From: Mercurialis annua
Taxonomy: Eukaryota > Streptophyta > Magnoliopsida > Malpighiales > Euphorbiaceae
Direction: 5' to 3'
DNA length: 64,000 bases
Assembly (NCBI RefSeq): GCF_937616625.2
Contig: NC_065577.1
Coordinates: forward strand, 38,283,001-38,347,000
The position numbers and the translations under genes are program-made. The notes beneath the pieces were generated by a model, which saw only the letters and a list, made by a program, of their open reading frames with translations, was not told where the DNA came from and did no database searches. Each line of letters starts with the position of its first letter. Position 1 is the first letter of the stretch. Positions 33,331 to 46,546 of the stretch are shown here, piece by piece.

Positions 33331-33819
33331 GCCTTAATAATTCATTTATATAATATAAATTTTGAAAATAATATTACTTTTAATTTTAAAAACTTAAATT
33401 TATTAAATTTATTAAATTTTTAAAAAATACATAAATACAAAAATAATACAATTTTTATAAATTATTAAATTTTTATGCCATGTATAATTATATATTATGA
33501 TGTATCTATCATGTATAAATATATATATCATGATGTATCTATAAAGTACATTTTAAAAATGTATCTATCATGTATAAAATATGTATCGGAAAATGTATAA
33601 ATATATTAATGAACCTATCGAATTAGTCGGTTGATTCAATTAAATCGATAAAAATTAAAGATAAAAATTAAAAAATTTAATTAATTCGGTTAATTAAACT
33701 CCAATTTACTACATATAATTCACTTTCTCGATCAAAAGATTTTGGAAAAGATAAATTAATCCACCTACGCGTCTTTTAACTATTTATTTTTTTAAATAAT
33801 AAATTAATAATTATCTGAT

Positions 33820-33924
33820 ATACCTGAGATGTATCGAAAATGAATCAAATATGTATAAAAAATGAATCAAATATGTATCAAAAATAAATCAAATATGTAT
33901 CAAAAATGAATCAAATATGTATCA

Positions 33925-33963
<39 letters not shown>

Positions 33964-34170
33964 GTAACAAAACGAGAAAATATATAAAAACAAGAAAAAA
34001 TATTTTGAACGATCGAATATATATCAAATATGTATCGGAGATGCATCAAATATGTACCGGGAATGTATCGAAGATGTATCAAATATGTATTGGAAATGTA
34101 TGTTTCGGAAATGTATCAAATATGTATCAGAGTTGTATCAAAAATGTATCTGAAATGTATTAAAGATATA
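33820..34170. repeat. Minisatellite of ATGTATCAAAT-type units with a (TA)n tract
   Basis: Units of about 10-20 bp such as AAATATGTATCAAAAATGA and AAATGTATCAAATATGTATC repeat over some 350 bp, interrupted by a (TA)n run at about 33926-33958. Related words occur at 33490-33600 and 20770-20850. The open frames reading MYQICIGNV-like peptides are repeat artefacts. Confidence 0.75.
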
Positions 34171-35211
34171 TATGCTCTATACCATCTGCATTTCATTACT
34201 TTTTTTAATATTTTTTTTAATACTTAATCTATTTAATAATATATAAAATAAAAATTAATTTATATATTTAATAATTTATCTTATGCTAATCAAATCTTTG
34301 AAAAATAGAAAATGTATCCTTATGTAGGTTTATGAGTTCCGTGTACTACTTGGCAGCTATGCATGCTCTTTGTGCTCTCTCCACTTTTTCTCTTTGTGCA
34401 CGCTTTCCAACATAATATTTACTCTCACTTTCTATTTTATTTTCTGTCATAACACAAACCACAAATATGCAAGAAAATAAATGAATTTAGCTGAATAATC
34501 TTTCTTTCTAAATGATTAACTGTACCAAATTTAGAACCTCATGTTACATTATAGGCTTCAAGTTTGACCCTATCAAACCATTATTAGATTTTGTTTTGAT
34601 ATAAAATATAAACCATAACTCAGTTCTGATCTTATTCCTCTTTCATTTTTTTCTTTGTAAACCATTCTACTCTTTTTTTGTAAATCATTCTGTTTTGCTT
34701 CCTAAGGTAGAATTTAATTTATAAATGTTGAGTAAGAAAACATGGGTTCCGTTCCAATTTATAATTTAATTAGGATCCAATTTATAATTTAATTAACTCG
34801 CAAAAAAGTTAAATGAAAATAAATATCAAAAAAGTGAAAATAAATGACAAATACTTTACATCTTTTTCATGGGAATAAAAAATTATATCTTGTGAGGGGT
34901 TGATTTTTAAAATGAAAAATCATAGAAAAAAATCCAAAAAGTGGCACAGAGTTGGAAAAAAAAAAGAATTGTTGGCCGGCCATTTGACTTCCACCTCACA
35001 AAAGGAATAGAAGCTATATATATATAAGAAGATGAAACAGTTAATGAGGGTGGATGTTTGGACACATGTAAATTTGAGAAAGATGGCATTAAATGAAAAC
35101 TAAATGAGTTTTATGCTATTAATTGAAATAATAATGGTAACAAAGAAATACCTCTATCTAAAATGGCAATCAGTGAAAAGCAATTGTGATTTATGAGTTT
35201 TTTTGTTATTT

Positions 35212-35214
<3 letters not shown>
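34171..35214. other. AT-rich DNA without a recognised gene
   Basis: No domain, splice pattern or element boundary was recognised. Confidence 0.5.

Positions 35215-35270
<56 letters not shown>
35215..35270. repeat. (TA)n microsatellite
   Basis: About 56 bases of uninterrupted TA. Other (TA)n tracts occur at 43621-43657, 44025-44101, 48374-48404, 54056-54086 and 58686-58711. Confidence 0.95.
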
Positions 35271-35271
<1 letters not shown>

Positions 35272-36277
35272 TAGTAAACAACTCTTGCGTTGCTTCGGGT
35301 ATAATAAATATAAAAATATAAATATAACTGAAACTAAATAAATAGGTATTAATTATTTGATGTATTAAGTTAGTTGAAATTAATCTTGAGTTCAAGTAAG
35401 GTATCGATAATAAGAAGTCATAAATTATTTCTAACAAAACATAAATTGTTTTTATATATTGTAATCTAACTTCAAACATGTAATTCTAAATATGTGATTA
35501 ATAGTAATTTACTATTGGAAACGGAAAAATAATAACTAACACAATTTTGATTCTTAAGAAAATGTCCTGTAATTTACTAAAAAGTCATCAATTACTAAAT
35601 CTTTTTAAAACAATACTGCCATTTTTTTAACTAAGATAAAACTTAATTTTGTTTTAAATTTATTTTTAAAATCAGTTTTAAACTATTGAACTTATATTTG
35701 AAATCAAAATCTCAAGAATACATTTGAAAAGCCATGATCACTTAAGCTAGACTTTAATGGGCACCGCCATTAGGACTATACAAACAAATTATACTAATAA
35801 ATATTTCATTCATCTAGTTTAAAAAGAAACTAAATTAATAAAATATGATTATATTTTATTAATTACTGAAATATCACCTAATAATAAATTATATTTATTT
35901 TAAATTAAATTATATATATAAAATAATAAAAAATAAAAATAAAAATTCAATAAATTAGTATTTTAAAATAAGACATAAAAATAGATTATGTTTCTTTTGA
36001 ATCGAGAAATAGAGAATATAAAATATACTATTTTTTACTCATAAATCATTTTAATGTCCATGAAAAATTTATTTGTGATAAATTAGTAATAATTCATAAA
36101 TGCATTTGAAAATATTTGCGCATGAGACTATAACTTTTAGTTAATCTCTACTAATCTTAGACAGTTGAAAAGCCCAACAACATATGTGTTGGGTGACTAA
36201 AATAACGTGCAGGGCTAATTAAAGGGAAAATGCTATTTTTTTTTGATACAAGAAAAGAGACAAAAGCCTAAACACAA

Positions 36278-39200
36278 CTACATATGAATGTTGCGAGTAT
36301 AAGAAACTCCTTGACGATCATGGCTGAGCCAATGGAGAAGGCTGCCAGGAGGGCTATTATGATAAACGACACAGAAATCATCAGAAACATTCAGCGACGC
36401 CAAGTGATCAGCAGCAAAATTCGCTTCCCTGTAAACATGAGTCACACGCACTTCCCATTCCCGAGCAAGAAGGGCACAAATAGCTGCACTAATATTGAAA
36501 TTGCTCCCTGCCGAGCTACGCTTGTTTAAAGCATCAACTACATTCTTGTTATCAACTTCGAGAAGAACTCTTCGGAACCCCAGATGCCAAGTTAACAACA
36601 GACCATGATAAACACCTCGAAGCTCAGCTTCAACAACTGAACCATTTCCGACCGTCATACAGAAACTGCCCAACCAGCTACCATTCGCATCCCTGATCAA
36701 ACCTCCAGCTTTAGCAATCCCAGAGTTAGCATCAAACGCCCCATCAGTGTTGAGTTTAACCCAAGTCAAAGGCGGGCAACTCCAACTAATAAACGAACTG
36801 AAACTCGAGCTATAAGACTTGTTCAAGAGATTCTTATGTTCCATAGCTTTTCCAATACTCCTCACCTGGTTCATAATCTCCATATACAGCTGAGTAGTAG
36901 AAGAAAGCTCAGCTTGAAACACATGCTTGTTACGCCACTTCCAGATAGACCAGATAGCTACACCAAAGATGATCGTCCACACTTTCGAATCCCCAAATTG
37001 GTCAGGGTCAGAAAGATTCAGATTAATCCAAGAGTTCAGAGGCAAAGAAAAGAAAAAATTCTGCTTATTGACATTAACCACTTTGCACCAGAATTCCTTT
37101 ACAAAAAAACAGTCTCGCAACGCATGCAAGATATCTTCATTGACAGCCTTACATCTGCCACAAATGCCATCAGAGGAAAGATGTCTCCTCATCCTCTCCA
37201 TATTAGTTAAAATTTTATTATGAGAAACGAGCCAAAGAAAGAATTTAATTCTCTCTGGACCATGCCACGACCAAAGAGTTTTCTAATCCATATCTTGAGC
37301 ATTCCAGTCATGGTGAGCAATGGATTTATAAGCAGATCTAGTTGAGAACAACCCATTCGACGAGCAGCCCCAGTACATGAAGTCGTCACCATGGCTCGGA
37401 TCCGGAGGAATAACCCGAATGATCTTAGCCAAAACAGATTCTGGAAGGAGATAGGCAAAAGCATTCCAATTCCATTGTTTATCTACACTAACATAGCAGC
37501 TAGCAAGGGCATTAATCTCCATAGAAGGAATAGGTTGAATAACCAAATTACATAAAATACAACTCTCATCCAGCCAGAGGTCCAGCCAAAACCGAACCGA
37601 TTCTCCATTGCAAAGAGCCCACCGGGTACCCTCTTGAACATTAGGCCAGACAGTCCCTAAAGCTCGCCATAAGTGAGACGGGTTACTGCGAGTCGGTAAC
37701 ACATCCAATCTACCAACCGGAACTTTGTATTTGGCTTTAAGGACTTTAACCCAAAGAACATCTCTGTTGGTTAATAAATTCCAGCCAACTTTCATGATAA
37801 GGGCTTGATTAAAAAGATCCATACATCTGTATCCCAACCCACCATTTTCTTTTGGCTGCCTGACATCAACCCACTTTACCAAATTAATCTTGTTGGAGCA
37901 ACTAGTGGATCCCCACAGGAAGCTTCTGCAATTCTTCTCCACTTCGTTACAAACACTATGCGGCAGCTTCATGGTTTGCATCGCATACACAGGAAGCGCT
38001 TGAATAACAGATTTAGACAGCGTGCAGCGACCAGCTAAAGACAAACACTTCGCATTCCAATCAGAAAGGCGATTTTTAAGGCGAGCCAAGACATTACTGG
38101 AGTGCTTTTTCGTGACTCTACCATGGATTAGAGGCATCCCGAGGTATTTACCTAGGTCCAGAGTTTTGGAGAACCCCAATCTCGCAGCAAGAATGTTACC
38201 CTCATTAACCGAAACATTGCTAGAGAAAAAGACCTTCGTTTTTTCTTTATTAACTCTCTGGCCAGAAGCAGAGCAAAAGCAATTCAAGACACAATTTATC
38301 ACATCCACCTGATCCAATGAAGCTTCACTAAACAGGAAAAGATCATCCGCAAAGAAAAGATAAGGAATAGGAGGGCAATCTTTGCCCAATCTCAAGGGTT
38401 TCCAAGACTTTGAATTACAAGCATGATTAATAAGGTGGGCAAGTCTCTCAATACATAAGACAAATAGGTAGGGAGAAATAGGATCACCTTGCCGAATGCC
38501 ACAAGACGGAGAGAACGACTATGTAGTGTTACCATTCCAAATGATGCTCATAGATGGAGAAGAAATGCATTGCTTAACAACATTAGATAGGTAACCTGGG
38601 ATACCGATATCACTCAAGGTGTCATTGATGAAGTCCCACGAAAGTTTGTCATAAGCTTTCTCTAAGTCAATTTGTATAGCCATTAAACCTTTCTGACCCT
38701 TTTTCTTGCGCATGGAGTGAACTATTTCCTGAGCCAGAATAATATTATCCGTGATGTGCCTTCCTGCAACAAAGCTAGTCTGGGCAGGACCAATGATTTG
38801 AGACATAATACTCTTTAGCCTATTAGCAATAATTTTGGTGATAATCTTGTACGAGACATTACAGAGGCTAATAGGTGTAAAGAGCTTAATAGAATCAGGA
38901 AACTCACATTTCGGGATCAAAGTAAGCAAAGTTTGATTAATTTGAGCAGGCAAAGGGGCACCGTTAAAAATACTCTTGATAAACGAGCACACTTTACCTC
39001 CAATTAACCCCCACTGGCTTTGGTAGAAAAGAGCATGGAGACCATCGGGCCCTGGGGCTTTTAGCGGCTTCATATCCCAGAGAGCTTGCTTAATGTCTTC
39101 ATCAGACACTGACTTTGAAAGTTTCTCCAAAACATCAGAATTTAAAGAGGGGAATGCACCTGAGATGAGACCAGTACCATTATTTACAGTATCAGCCCTG

Positions 39201-40435
39201 AATAGAGACTTATAATAATCCATGGCCATCTGCTGTAACTTGCTTTGATCATCGATATAAACCCCGTTATCATCTTTCAACATCAGAATTCTGTTCTGCC
39301 GCCTCCTTTGCTTGACTTTTTTATGAAAGAAAGCCGAGTTTCTATCTCCGTCAATGATCCAGTCACACCGAGATTTTTGGAGCCAAAGTAACTCTTCTTG
39401 GTACAGAGTATCCTCAAGATCTTTAGTCAGGGCGCTCTCAAGCCTATCAAGCTTAGCAGAATTATAGTGCAACCTGGCTCTTTGAATGCCTCCCACCCTA
39501 GCAAGAAGGTTGTTCTTGCGTTTGAAGATGTTTCCGAAGACGTTATAATTCCATTTTCTGGCTTCAGCAGCAAACTTGTCAACAGAATTAACAAAGGACT
39601 CCGAATCAGTCCAGTTATTCTTAACCAAGTCATGGAAACCATCGGCCCCCACCCAGGCCGCAAGAAATCTGAAAGGCTTTGGCTCTCCATTAACACTCTG
39701 AAGCTCTGAAAATTGAAGGAAGATAGGGTTGTGATCAGACTGAATACGGGGTAAATGAATGACAAAGTGAAACTTGAAACGATTAGTCCACTGCTCATTA
39801 CAAATAAATCGATCCAATCTTTTGAGCGTATCTCCTCTTTTCCAAGTAAACTTGGGACCCGAAAACCCCAAGTCAATCATATGAAATTTGGAGAACCACT
39901 CACAAAACAGCTTACACTTTCCTGCTCTCAGAATGGCTCCTCCCTTTTTCTCTGAATCCGAAAGCGCAGCATTAAAATCCCCCCCAAGAACCCAGGGACC
40001 TTGAATAGAATCCGCAAGTAAAGAGAGGTCTTCCCATAAGAATTTCCTGAGGCAAGCACTAGGGCTAGCATACACAACAGTGAGGTACGATAAATCAGCA
40101 CCATTACCCACACTAAGATGAATAAATTGCTTATTATTCACTAAGATATTAATATCATTGCCATGTCTCCAGAGCACCCAAATACCCCCAGAAAAACCAT
40201 TAGCTTCAACTCTATGAGAGCAGTCAAAGCCGGATTTCTTAATAAACGAATCAGCTCTAACACCACTGATCCTAGGCTCAAGAATACCAACAATATCAAA
40301 ACGATGTTGTCTGCAAAAATTAAAAAAGACTCTAAAGAACGCTTTAGAACCAGCACCCTGAACATTCCAAACACATACTTTCTTTTTATCAATCATTAAA
40401 AATGAAAAAGATGTAGGGGAACAAGAAGAAGCCAA
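36278..40435 (-). pseudogene. LINE ORF2: endonuclease, reverse transcriptase, RNase H (two stops)
   Basis: One continuous minus-strand frame from ATG at 40435 to the stop at 36278, broken only by TAG at 38519-38521 and TAG at 37283-37285. In order: AP-type endonuclease (VCVWNVQG start, GGDFNAAL, SDHNPIFL), reverse transcriptase (LIPKCEFP, QIDLEKAYDKLSWDFI, then beyond the first stop GIRQGDPISP and FADDLFLF), zf-RVT segment (CGRCKAVNEDILHALRDC) and a C-terminal RNase H (LNTDGAFD, EAELRGVYHGL, VDNKNVVDAL). The second stop probably replaces Trp (WKTLWSWHGPERIKFFLW context), the first a Glu or Gln. ORF2 starts 6 bases after the end of ORF1. Confidence 0.92.
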
Positions 40436-40441
40436 CCACCT

Positions 40442-42097
40442 TCATGAAGCAATATGAGAATTGCCCGGCATTTCCGAAACTTCCACAGAAGTTGCATCAT
40501 TCATCAACAAATCAGAGTGCATTGGATCATCTGAATGCATCATCGTAGGGAGCTCGTCTGAAATAATAACATTCTCCTCCATATCATGATCACTATCTAC
40601 AAGGACAGTGATATCCGGGGGCTCAGGCTCAGTAGAATTCAACAAAGTATCCCTGCCATCTTCTTCCATGGGATTATTGGTAGAATTAGGCAAATTGATT
40701 TTAGGGATTGGTTGGGCAAAGGAGACGGTAACAGCAGTATGCTTACCAGAGGCAAGAGAGACTTGGGCCGGGGTAACACAACATCTGGCCTGCAGTTGCT
40801 TATTTTCAATGCTGGGCTGATCTGGGATAGTCTTTTATTTAAGCCCACTATTACTTTTCGGGGTAATTGAGACATTTGCTGCATGAGGAGAAACTTTAGC
40901 CCTTGAAGACTTCTTTTCCACGAGTCCACTACTCTGATTCACTGCAATCTCCTTTAATGCCGGGCGGTTACCATCATTCCTGCTATTTTCCAAATCATGA
41001 GACTCCAAAACATGGAATCTGGATCCTTGTTGGATATTTTCCTTACCGACTTTAGATTGAAAATTATCTCTGGGATTTGCCGAAACAGACTTTGACTTAC
41101 CCTTTTTACCAACAATCATCCAAGGACCAAGATTAGGGCTAGGTAAAGGTTCCTTATGCCCTAAAGTTGGTGGTTCTTCCCTCACCATCGATGGCCCAGC
41201 TTCCTTTGTGGCTAACGGTTTTTCAGCGATGATCTCAGGACAATAATCTTTCGTATGACCGAATTTCCCACAATAAAAACAAATGCGGGGGAGGCACTCG
41301 TATTCCACCAACTGCATTTTGCCATCAAGCATAAACTGAGAAATAAGAGGTTTATTGAAATCGAGAACAACTGCAATACGAGCAAATTTCCCTCTCTCGG
41401 CAGATTCCGTACAGTAGTCGATTTTAATAACCTCACCGATAACTTGGCCAATATATCGAAGGACTTTTTTGTTGTAGTACTGAATAGGCATTCCAGGAAG
41501 TCTAATCCAAGCATGGATGGATTGAATTTCATCATTAGTACAATCAAAACTAGGGTTCCAGGCTTGAACAGAGAGGTAATGCCCAAGCATGACCCAAGGA
41601 CCCCCAGTAACAACAGTCTCGACATCATGTCTGCTTCTGAATTTAACAAGATAGAACCCACACTCCAAATCAATAACATCAAAACCTTGGATAAAGTTCC
41701 ATAAGGAATCCAACCTATTACATAGATTTTTATATCCAATGGGACGCCCTAAAAGTTTCACCACCGCTGTAGTAAACCAAGGTTTAGCAAGTTCATCCTG
41801 CACTCTAGGCGAGAAGGAGATAGCAGGGATAACTCCATTTCTGTCTAAGGTAACATCATCTTCAACCATGGCGAAATCTTCTTCATCTCCCGCCATTAAC
41901 TCTTCACGCTCTCTTGCCTCTTTAAGTACCGAGTCTTTAAAGGACATCCCACTGATAGGAGTTTCATCAGGTTTATCAATACGAAACTTGGCCTTTTTTG
42001 TAGATCTATCTTCATCAGGGGGTTCCCGTCCATCTTTCAGCAGGGTTGAAGGAGAAGACGAGTTCCCATGGCCATTAGGGTTTTCAGAGCACTCCAT
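40442..42097 (-). pseudogene. LINE ORF1: DUF4283 / zinc-knuckle protein (one stop)
   Basis: The frame opens at ATG 42097 and stays open to 40442 except for TAA at 40835-40837; full length would be about 551 codons. The middle has the DUF4283-like fold of plant LINE ORF1 proteins (GGPWVMLGHYLSVQAWNPSF, IRLPGMPIQYYNKKVLRYIG) and a CCHC knuckle CFYCGKFGHTKDYC. Such proteins coat LINE RNA. The stop lies in the poorly conserved tail, so a shortened ORF1 protein of 420 residues would keep the conserved parts. Confidence 0.88.
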
Positions 42098-43618
42098 GTT
42101 TTCTCTGATAATTAGGAAAATTCTCGTTTTTATTAAGGTTTTCAGAGCACTCCATGTACCTTATTCATTGTCCCTCCTTACGTGTCAGTATTTAATTCGT
42201 CTAATTACCCTCCAAAAGTGTATATCTCAAAAAACAACTTTTAATGTATCCACTAGTTTGTTGCCACGTCAGGTGGGTTAAAGAAGGTGGGTTAAAAAGG
42301 AGGGTTATATAGCACTACTCTAATTAAAGTGATAAATTAACAACAATCAACTTCGTCCATTGAATATTAAACAACATTTAATCACAACCGTCCAATTCGT
42401 ATCGCAATTTTTTACGTTGGATCAAACGTTAGGGTAATCAGAATCATCCTCTTCACCAAACAATTGGCTTTTCTCATAACCTAAAACTTATGTGCCGGCT
42501 GTTCACTTAATTTCTAAAAAAAAAACTCTCAACTCAAAACTCCCTTAGTTGTTCCAGCGGTATAGCTTAGACATCATGTTCTTTCTTCGAAATTTAAAAA
42601 AATGCTGGCAACTGTTGATGTTTGCAAAGTTTGATTTTACTACCGCCGACATAGAAAAAGAAGGATAATTCAGAGCAAAAAAGTTCAAATATTTCCACAA
42701 TGGTAGTTCACTCAAGCGTTTGGGTTTGCTTTTTTTTTTTTGACGAAAATCAAATATTAAACCGAGTTATCCAAATAGGTGTTTATGTCAGGAAGGTTGA
42801 ATGCATAACCACGCGCCATGTCATTTGAAATATCAAGGTAAGCCTATAAACTGATGCAAGCATATTGTTTAATTTTTTTTTAGTTCAAATGCAAATATAA
42901 CCAACTATGTGATTAAGGTTTTTATAAAGATAAATCTCATTTTAGATGTGCTAAGTACCCTCTTGTACCTTTTTTGTAAATTGGAGCAATTCTGGAACTA
43001 ACATACACTGTTTTGGCCTTGCAGGTGGCTGCAATCAAAGTGTAAAATGCTCTGCCGTAATAGATTGGCTCATCAGATAGCTGGAACTAACATTGAATAG
43101 TTAGTTTATAAACTGGAAAATCATTCAAAAAGGCAGGAAGAACAATAGATTAAAAAAAAACCTGCAAAAGTGCGTTTGTGACTATATATTTTACTTCTAT
43201 TTATAGTGAGCTGATCAATTTTTGTCCTAAAAAATGTGTGATCAGTAACAGTCCAGCAAGACACTCTAAAGTAACCCCTTCTTTAAAAGGTTCTTTTAGG
43301 ATAGTCAGAGGTCACTCTAGAGCAATGATGTAGGGGATGATGTTCAACAAATATTTTTCGAATTACCAGTTTTACCCTCAGATACAAAGGATTGTTAAGA
43401 ACAGGAAAGAATACTTAAAAGGGCAGAAAAGGGTAAAGCGATATCACTGTTCAATGCACAATGATATTGCTTCATCAGATAATCGAAATGAAGGATAATA
43501 AAGAAAAAAATTAATGCACTATTCATTGTACTGACAGGGATATAATAGGAATGAAGCCATTTTCACTGTTCAATGTACAGTGAAAAATATTTCACTTTTA
43601 TACTTATAATATAGATAT

Positions 43619-43657
<39 letters not shown>

Positions 43658-43661
<4 letters not shown>

Positions 43662-44020
43662 TAATTCCATTTAAAATCATCACCTTTACACGTTTTTTCA
43701 TTTTAATCACGTCTTTTAAAAAGTGTCAGATAAAATTATAACCTTTCTTTTTTTTGCAAATCTATCACTAAGTTGAAAATTCGGTGAATTTTTCTTGATT
43801 TAACAACCGGAATCAACAAGAAAAGAGTAAGAAGAATGTGTTTTGTGTATTAATAGAGCATTAGTTAGATTAAAACATCTATATGGGAGGAAAAAGACAT
43901 AGAATTTTACTCATCGATGTAGATTTGCAAAAATATAAAAGGTAATGATTTTATTTGACACTTTTTAAAGGACGTGATTAAAATGAAAAAACGTGTAAAA
44001 TTGGTGATTTTATATGAAAT

Positions 44021-44024
<4 letters not shown>
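43658..44024. mobile_element. Foldback MITE inserted in a (TA)n tract
   Basis: Inverted repeats of about 110 bp begin GGTTAATTCCATTTAAAATC on the left and mirror as GATTTTATATGAAATTAAC on the right, including CACGTCTTTTAAAAAGTGTC and its inverse. (TA)n runs flank both sides (43621-43657, 44025-44101), so the target was TA-rich and the TSD is hidden. Confidence 0.8.
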
Positions 44025-44101
<77 letters not shown>

Positions 44102-44103
<2 letters not shown>

Positions 44104-46546
44104 TTTTTTGAATTTCTCTAACACCTCATTAGATAGGTTCATGAATTTTTCATGGACCGGGTCTAGATAAAAACTTTCCTATATATATAATGGAAGAGTT
44201 TACCTTTGACTTTTTTGGAGGGATTACGGGATTAGCCCAAATTAATTAGATAATTACCACCCTAAGTTTGAAATTTGAGATTTGTCATTTCATCTCTTAT
44301 TATTCGATTTTTAACCTTTCTTTGTCTTTGGCAGCAAAATCTGGATTCTTCAGCTTTTTGAAAGATTTTAATTGTAATTTTAAAATTTGATTTTTATAGA
44401 GATTGTAGGAGAAGATTTGATTATCAAGTGAAACTTACCTTGTTTAATAATTTCATATTTTGCTAATTTTGAAAAGTTAATTTTGAAAAATAAAAGATGG
44501 ACATGATAATTTTCAATTTTGAAAGATAGCCCCGTAATTGTCTAATTATTGTTGTATAAGTTAAGTATTTCTCAATTTTTCTCTTTTTTTTTTTTTGAGA
44601 ATAATGAAAATTTCATTAATAGGAAAATAAAAATACAACTTGATCAAATATTGAATATATCAATACATTCAAGAGGTACAATAATAGAACATCAGTAAAA
44701 TAACAAAAAATTATATCTAATTTCTTCAATCGCATTGACGGAGCTCTTTGAATGTGCAACTCGGCGATCCGTCCGCTTCTCTTTACCTTTTCTTTCCGGA
44801 ACATCTATTTTCTAAAACTATATTACATTGTGTTTATTGTATCGCATCATTTTTCTTTGATATTCTAATAGAATCATCTATCCTTAATTTAATTCAATTT
44901 AATTTTTAAGTTGAACAAAATTATAAAAATGCTACTATGCTAGTTTTTGATTCTTTTTTTCATATATTTCTGTAGCCGAATCAGCTTCATTTATGTGTTC
45001 AAAAATAAATTTAAAGTTAAAATTGTATATGCTTGTTACAAATTACTAATTGACAGCTAATATTGTCATAAATTATTTCTAAAAAAAATTATCGTTTTTC
45101 ATTTTTATATAATTGAAAAAGGACAGCACTTGTTGGGGGAAATTGAGCAAGATCTAGCAAAATCTTGTCAACCGCGTATACCATTTGAGATATATCTTAT
45201 TGATATAAATTTATCGTTTTAGTCAAAAATATCGATATGTAAAATTATATTGTCTATAAAAGAACTCAACTTAATTTTAAACTTTTTAATATTTATATTT
45301 TATTTTATAAGAAAATAAATAAATTTATTAAATTTGTAATTGAATTGTATCTTCGTCTTGCATGATTATCTAATCAATTTATACAATATTTAAAAAATAT
45401 TTAATAATTAAAATTATAAAAAATTAGAAGTTAAAGGACTTCATCGAAAAAAAAATTACTCCCTCCGAAATATAATATTTATCGCACTTGACCATTTCAT
45501 ATTGATTAAGAAACTAACAAATATGTATTAATTTATATATATTTTTATTAGATGTCCATATTAATTAACACTATTTTAATATTTGACTAATTATTTTAAC
45601 CTTATTAAGTTATTTATTATTAGAGATAAACTTAGAAAAATAGTAATTAATGCTTTCTTGAAACTCTAAAGTGACAATTATTATGAACCAAAAAAAATTC
45701 TCAAATGCGACATACAGTCAAATATAAACACTCGGTTTTTTAACTAAGGATAATTATACTACGTTGTGCCACATTATTCGTATAACAATAATGATATGTC
45801 ACTCATGTGCTAATATTTAATGATAATTACATACTAATAATTATAAGTTGTCTGTCACAAATATTTATTAGCGTATTATAAAAATGATATGGCACAATTT
45901 TTGTATGGAATAAACACTCTTAAATTAAAGGTACACAAAAATAATTATTTGCTCTCATTAGCATCGCAAGTATTAATGGAAAAGCCTTTAATTGAAATTA
46001 AAATATTGATCACTCAATCTCTAAAAAAATAGAAATCCAAAATCAAAAGAATTAAAATAACAGGAATTTGAAAATAAGTTATGCCTCTATCTTGTCCATG
46101 CATGTATCGTGATCTTCAAAATTCCTAAGCTCGAAACTATTGATATGGAGTCATTGTCGCACGTATCTATTATATCGTCTTTACAACAAAGCAATATAAT
46201 ACAAAAACTTATTGGAATTCTTAATGATTGTATATTTATTATAAAAAATAATCAACATTACATATATTATTGGTTTGCTATAAAAACGACATGGTGCACA
46301 GATGAGCGACATAATTTTTTATTCTGATGTTAGTATCAAAAAAATATGACAAAACCAAAAGTGAGAGGCTATATAGTTCAATTTTTAAATAAGAGGGATT
46401 AAACTGTAAATTATTTCAAATGCGAGGCGTGTCATAGTAATTTGCTCTTGTTTTTATAGTGTATTTCTAGTATATCTATAGTATATTTTTAGTGTTTTTC
46501 TGGTGTATCTTTGTCTTTGGCGTATTTGAAGTGTTTATGCTGTATT
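44102..46546. other. AT-rich DNA with retroposon and MITE remnants
   Basis: At about 44583-44820 a poly-T run followed by GAGAATAATGAAAATTTCAT starts a possible minus-strand LINE/SINE 3' tail. At 45457-45737 CTCCCTCCGAAATATAATAT and a weak inverse near 45730 suggest a decayed Stowaway-type MITE. No gene is recognised; the small ORF at 46109-46327 has no family features. Confidence 0.45.

Larger units (their letters stand above)
36236..42165 (-). mobile_element. Near-complete L1-type LINE with RNase H
   Basis: The minus strand carries ORF1, ORF2 and a 3' poly-A (poly-T at about 36234-36243). The 5' leader upstream of ORF1 contains a duplicated GGTTTTCAGAGCACTCCATG (about 42078-42098 and 42140-42160). 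The exact 5' end and the LINE's own TSD could not be fixed, because it sits in AT-rich MITE termini. Three in-frame stops and no frameshift suggest a fairly young copy. Confidence 0.9.
36225..42320. mobile_element. MULE-type MITE interrupted by a LINE
   Basis: An exact 9-bp TSD TAATTAAAG (36216-36224, 42321-42329) flanks a left end GGAAAATGCTATTT and a right end GGGTTATATAGCACTACTC. The right 150 bases share blocks (AAAAGTGTATATCTCA, TTGCCAC.TCAGGTGG, GGGTTA.ATAGCA.TACTC) with the intact 192-bp MITE at 62002-62193. The LINE landed a few bases inside the left end. Confidence 0.8.
35271..43615 (-). mobile_element. Possible large Helitron remnant with nested elements
   Basis: At 35271 the minus strand ends ...AACAACTCTTGCG region then CTAG, preceded by a short imperfect hairpin (CCCGAAGCAACGC). 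At about 43615 the minus strand begins TCTATATTATAAGTATAAAA, like a Helitron 5' end, followed by inverted AACAGTG/CACTGTT words (43435-43585). If these are one element, about 2.2 kb of Helitron DNA has been split by a 6.1 kb MITE plus LINE insertion. No helicase is seen. The pairing of the two ends is an inference. Confidence 0.35.

Noticed and set aside
33138..33423. Membrane-like proteins rich in Ser, Leu, Phe
   Set aside because: By-products of the polypyrimidine tract; two frames open at once and no start context or homology.
36284..40399. Plus-strand genes opposite the LINE
   Set aside because: Short plus-strand frames are shadows of the minus-strand ORF2, which has clear endonuclease, RT and RNase H motifs.
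46109..46327. 72-codon ORF
   Set aside because: AT-rich, no family features, no splice or promoter support.
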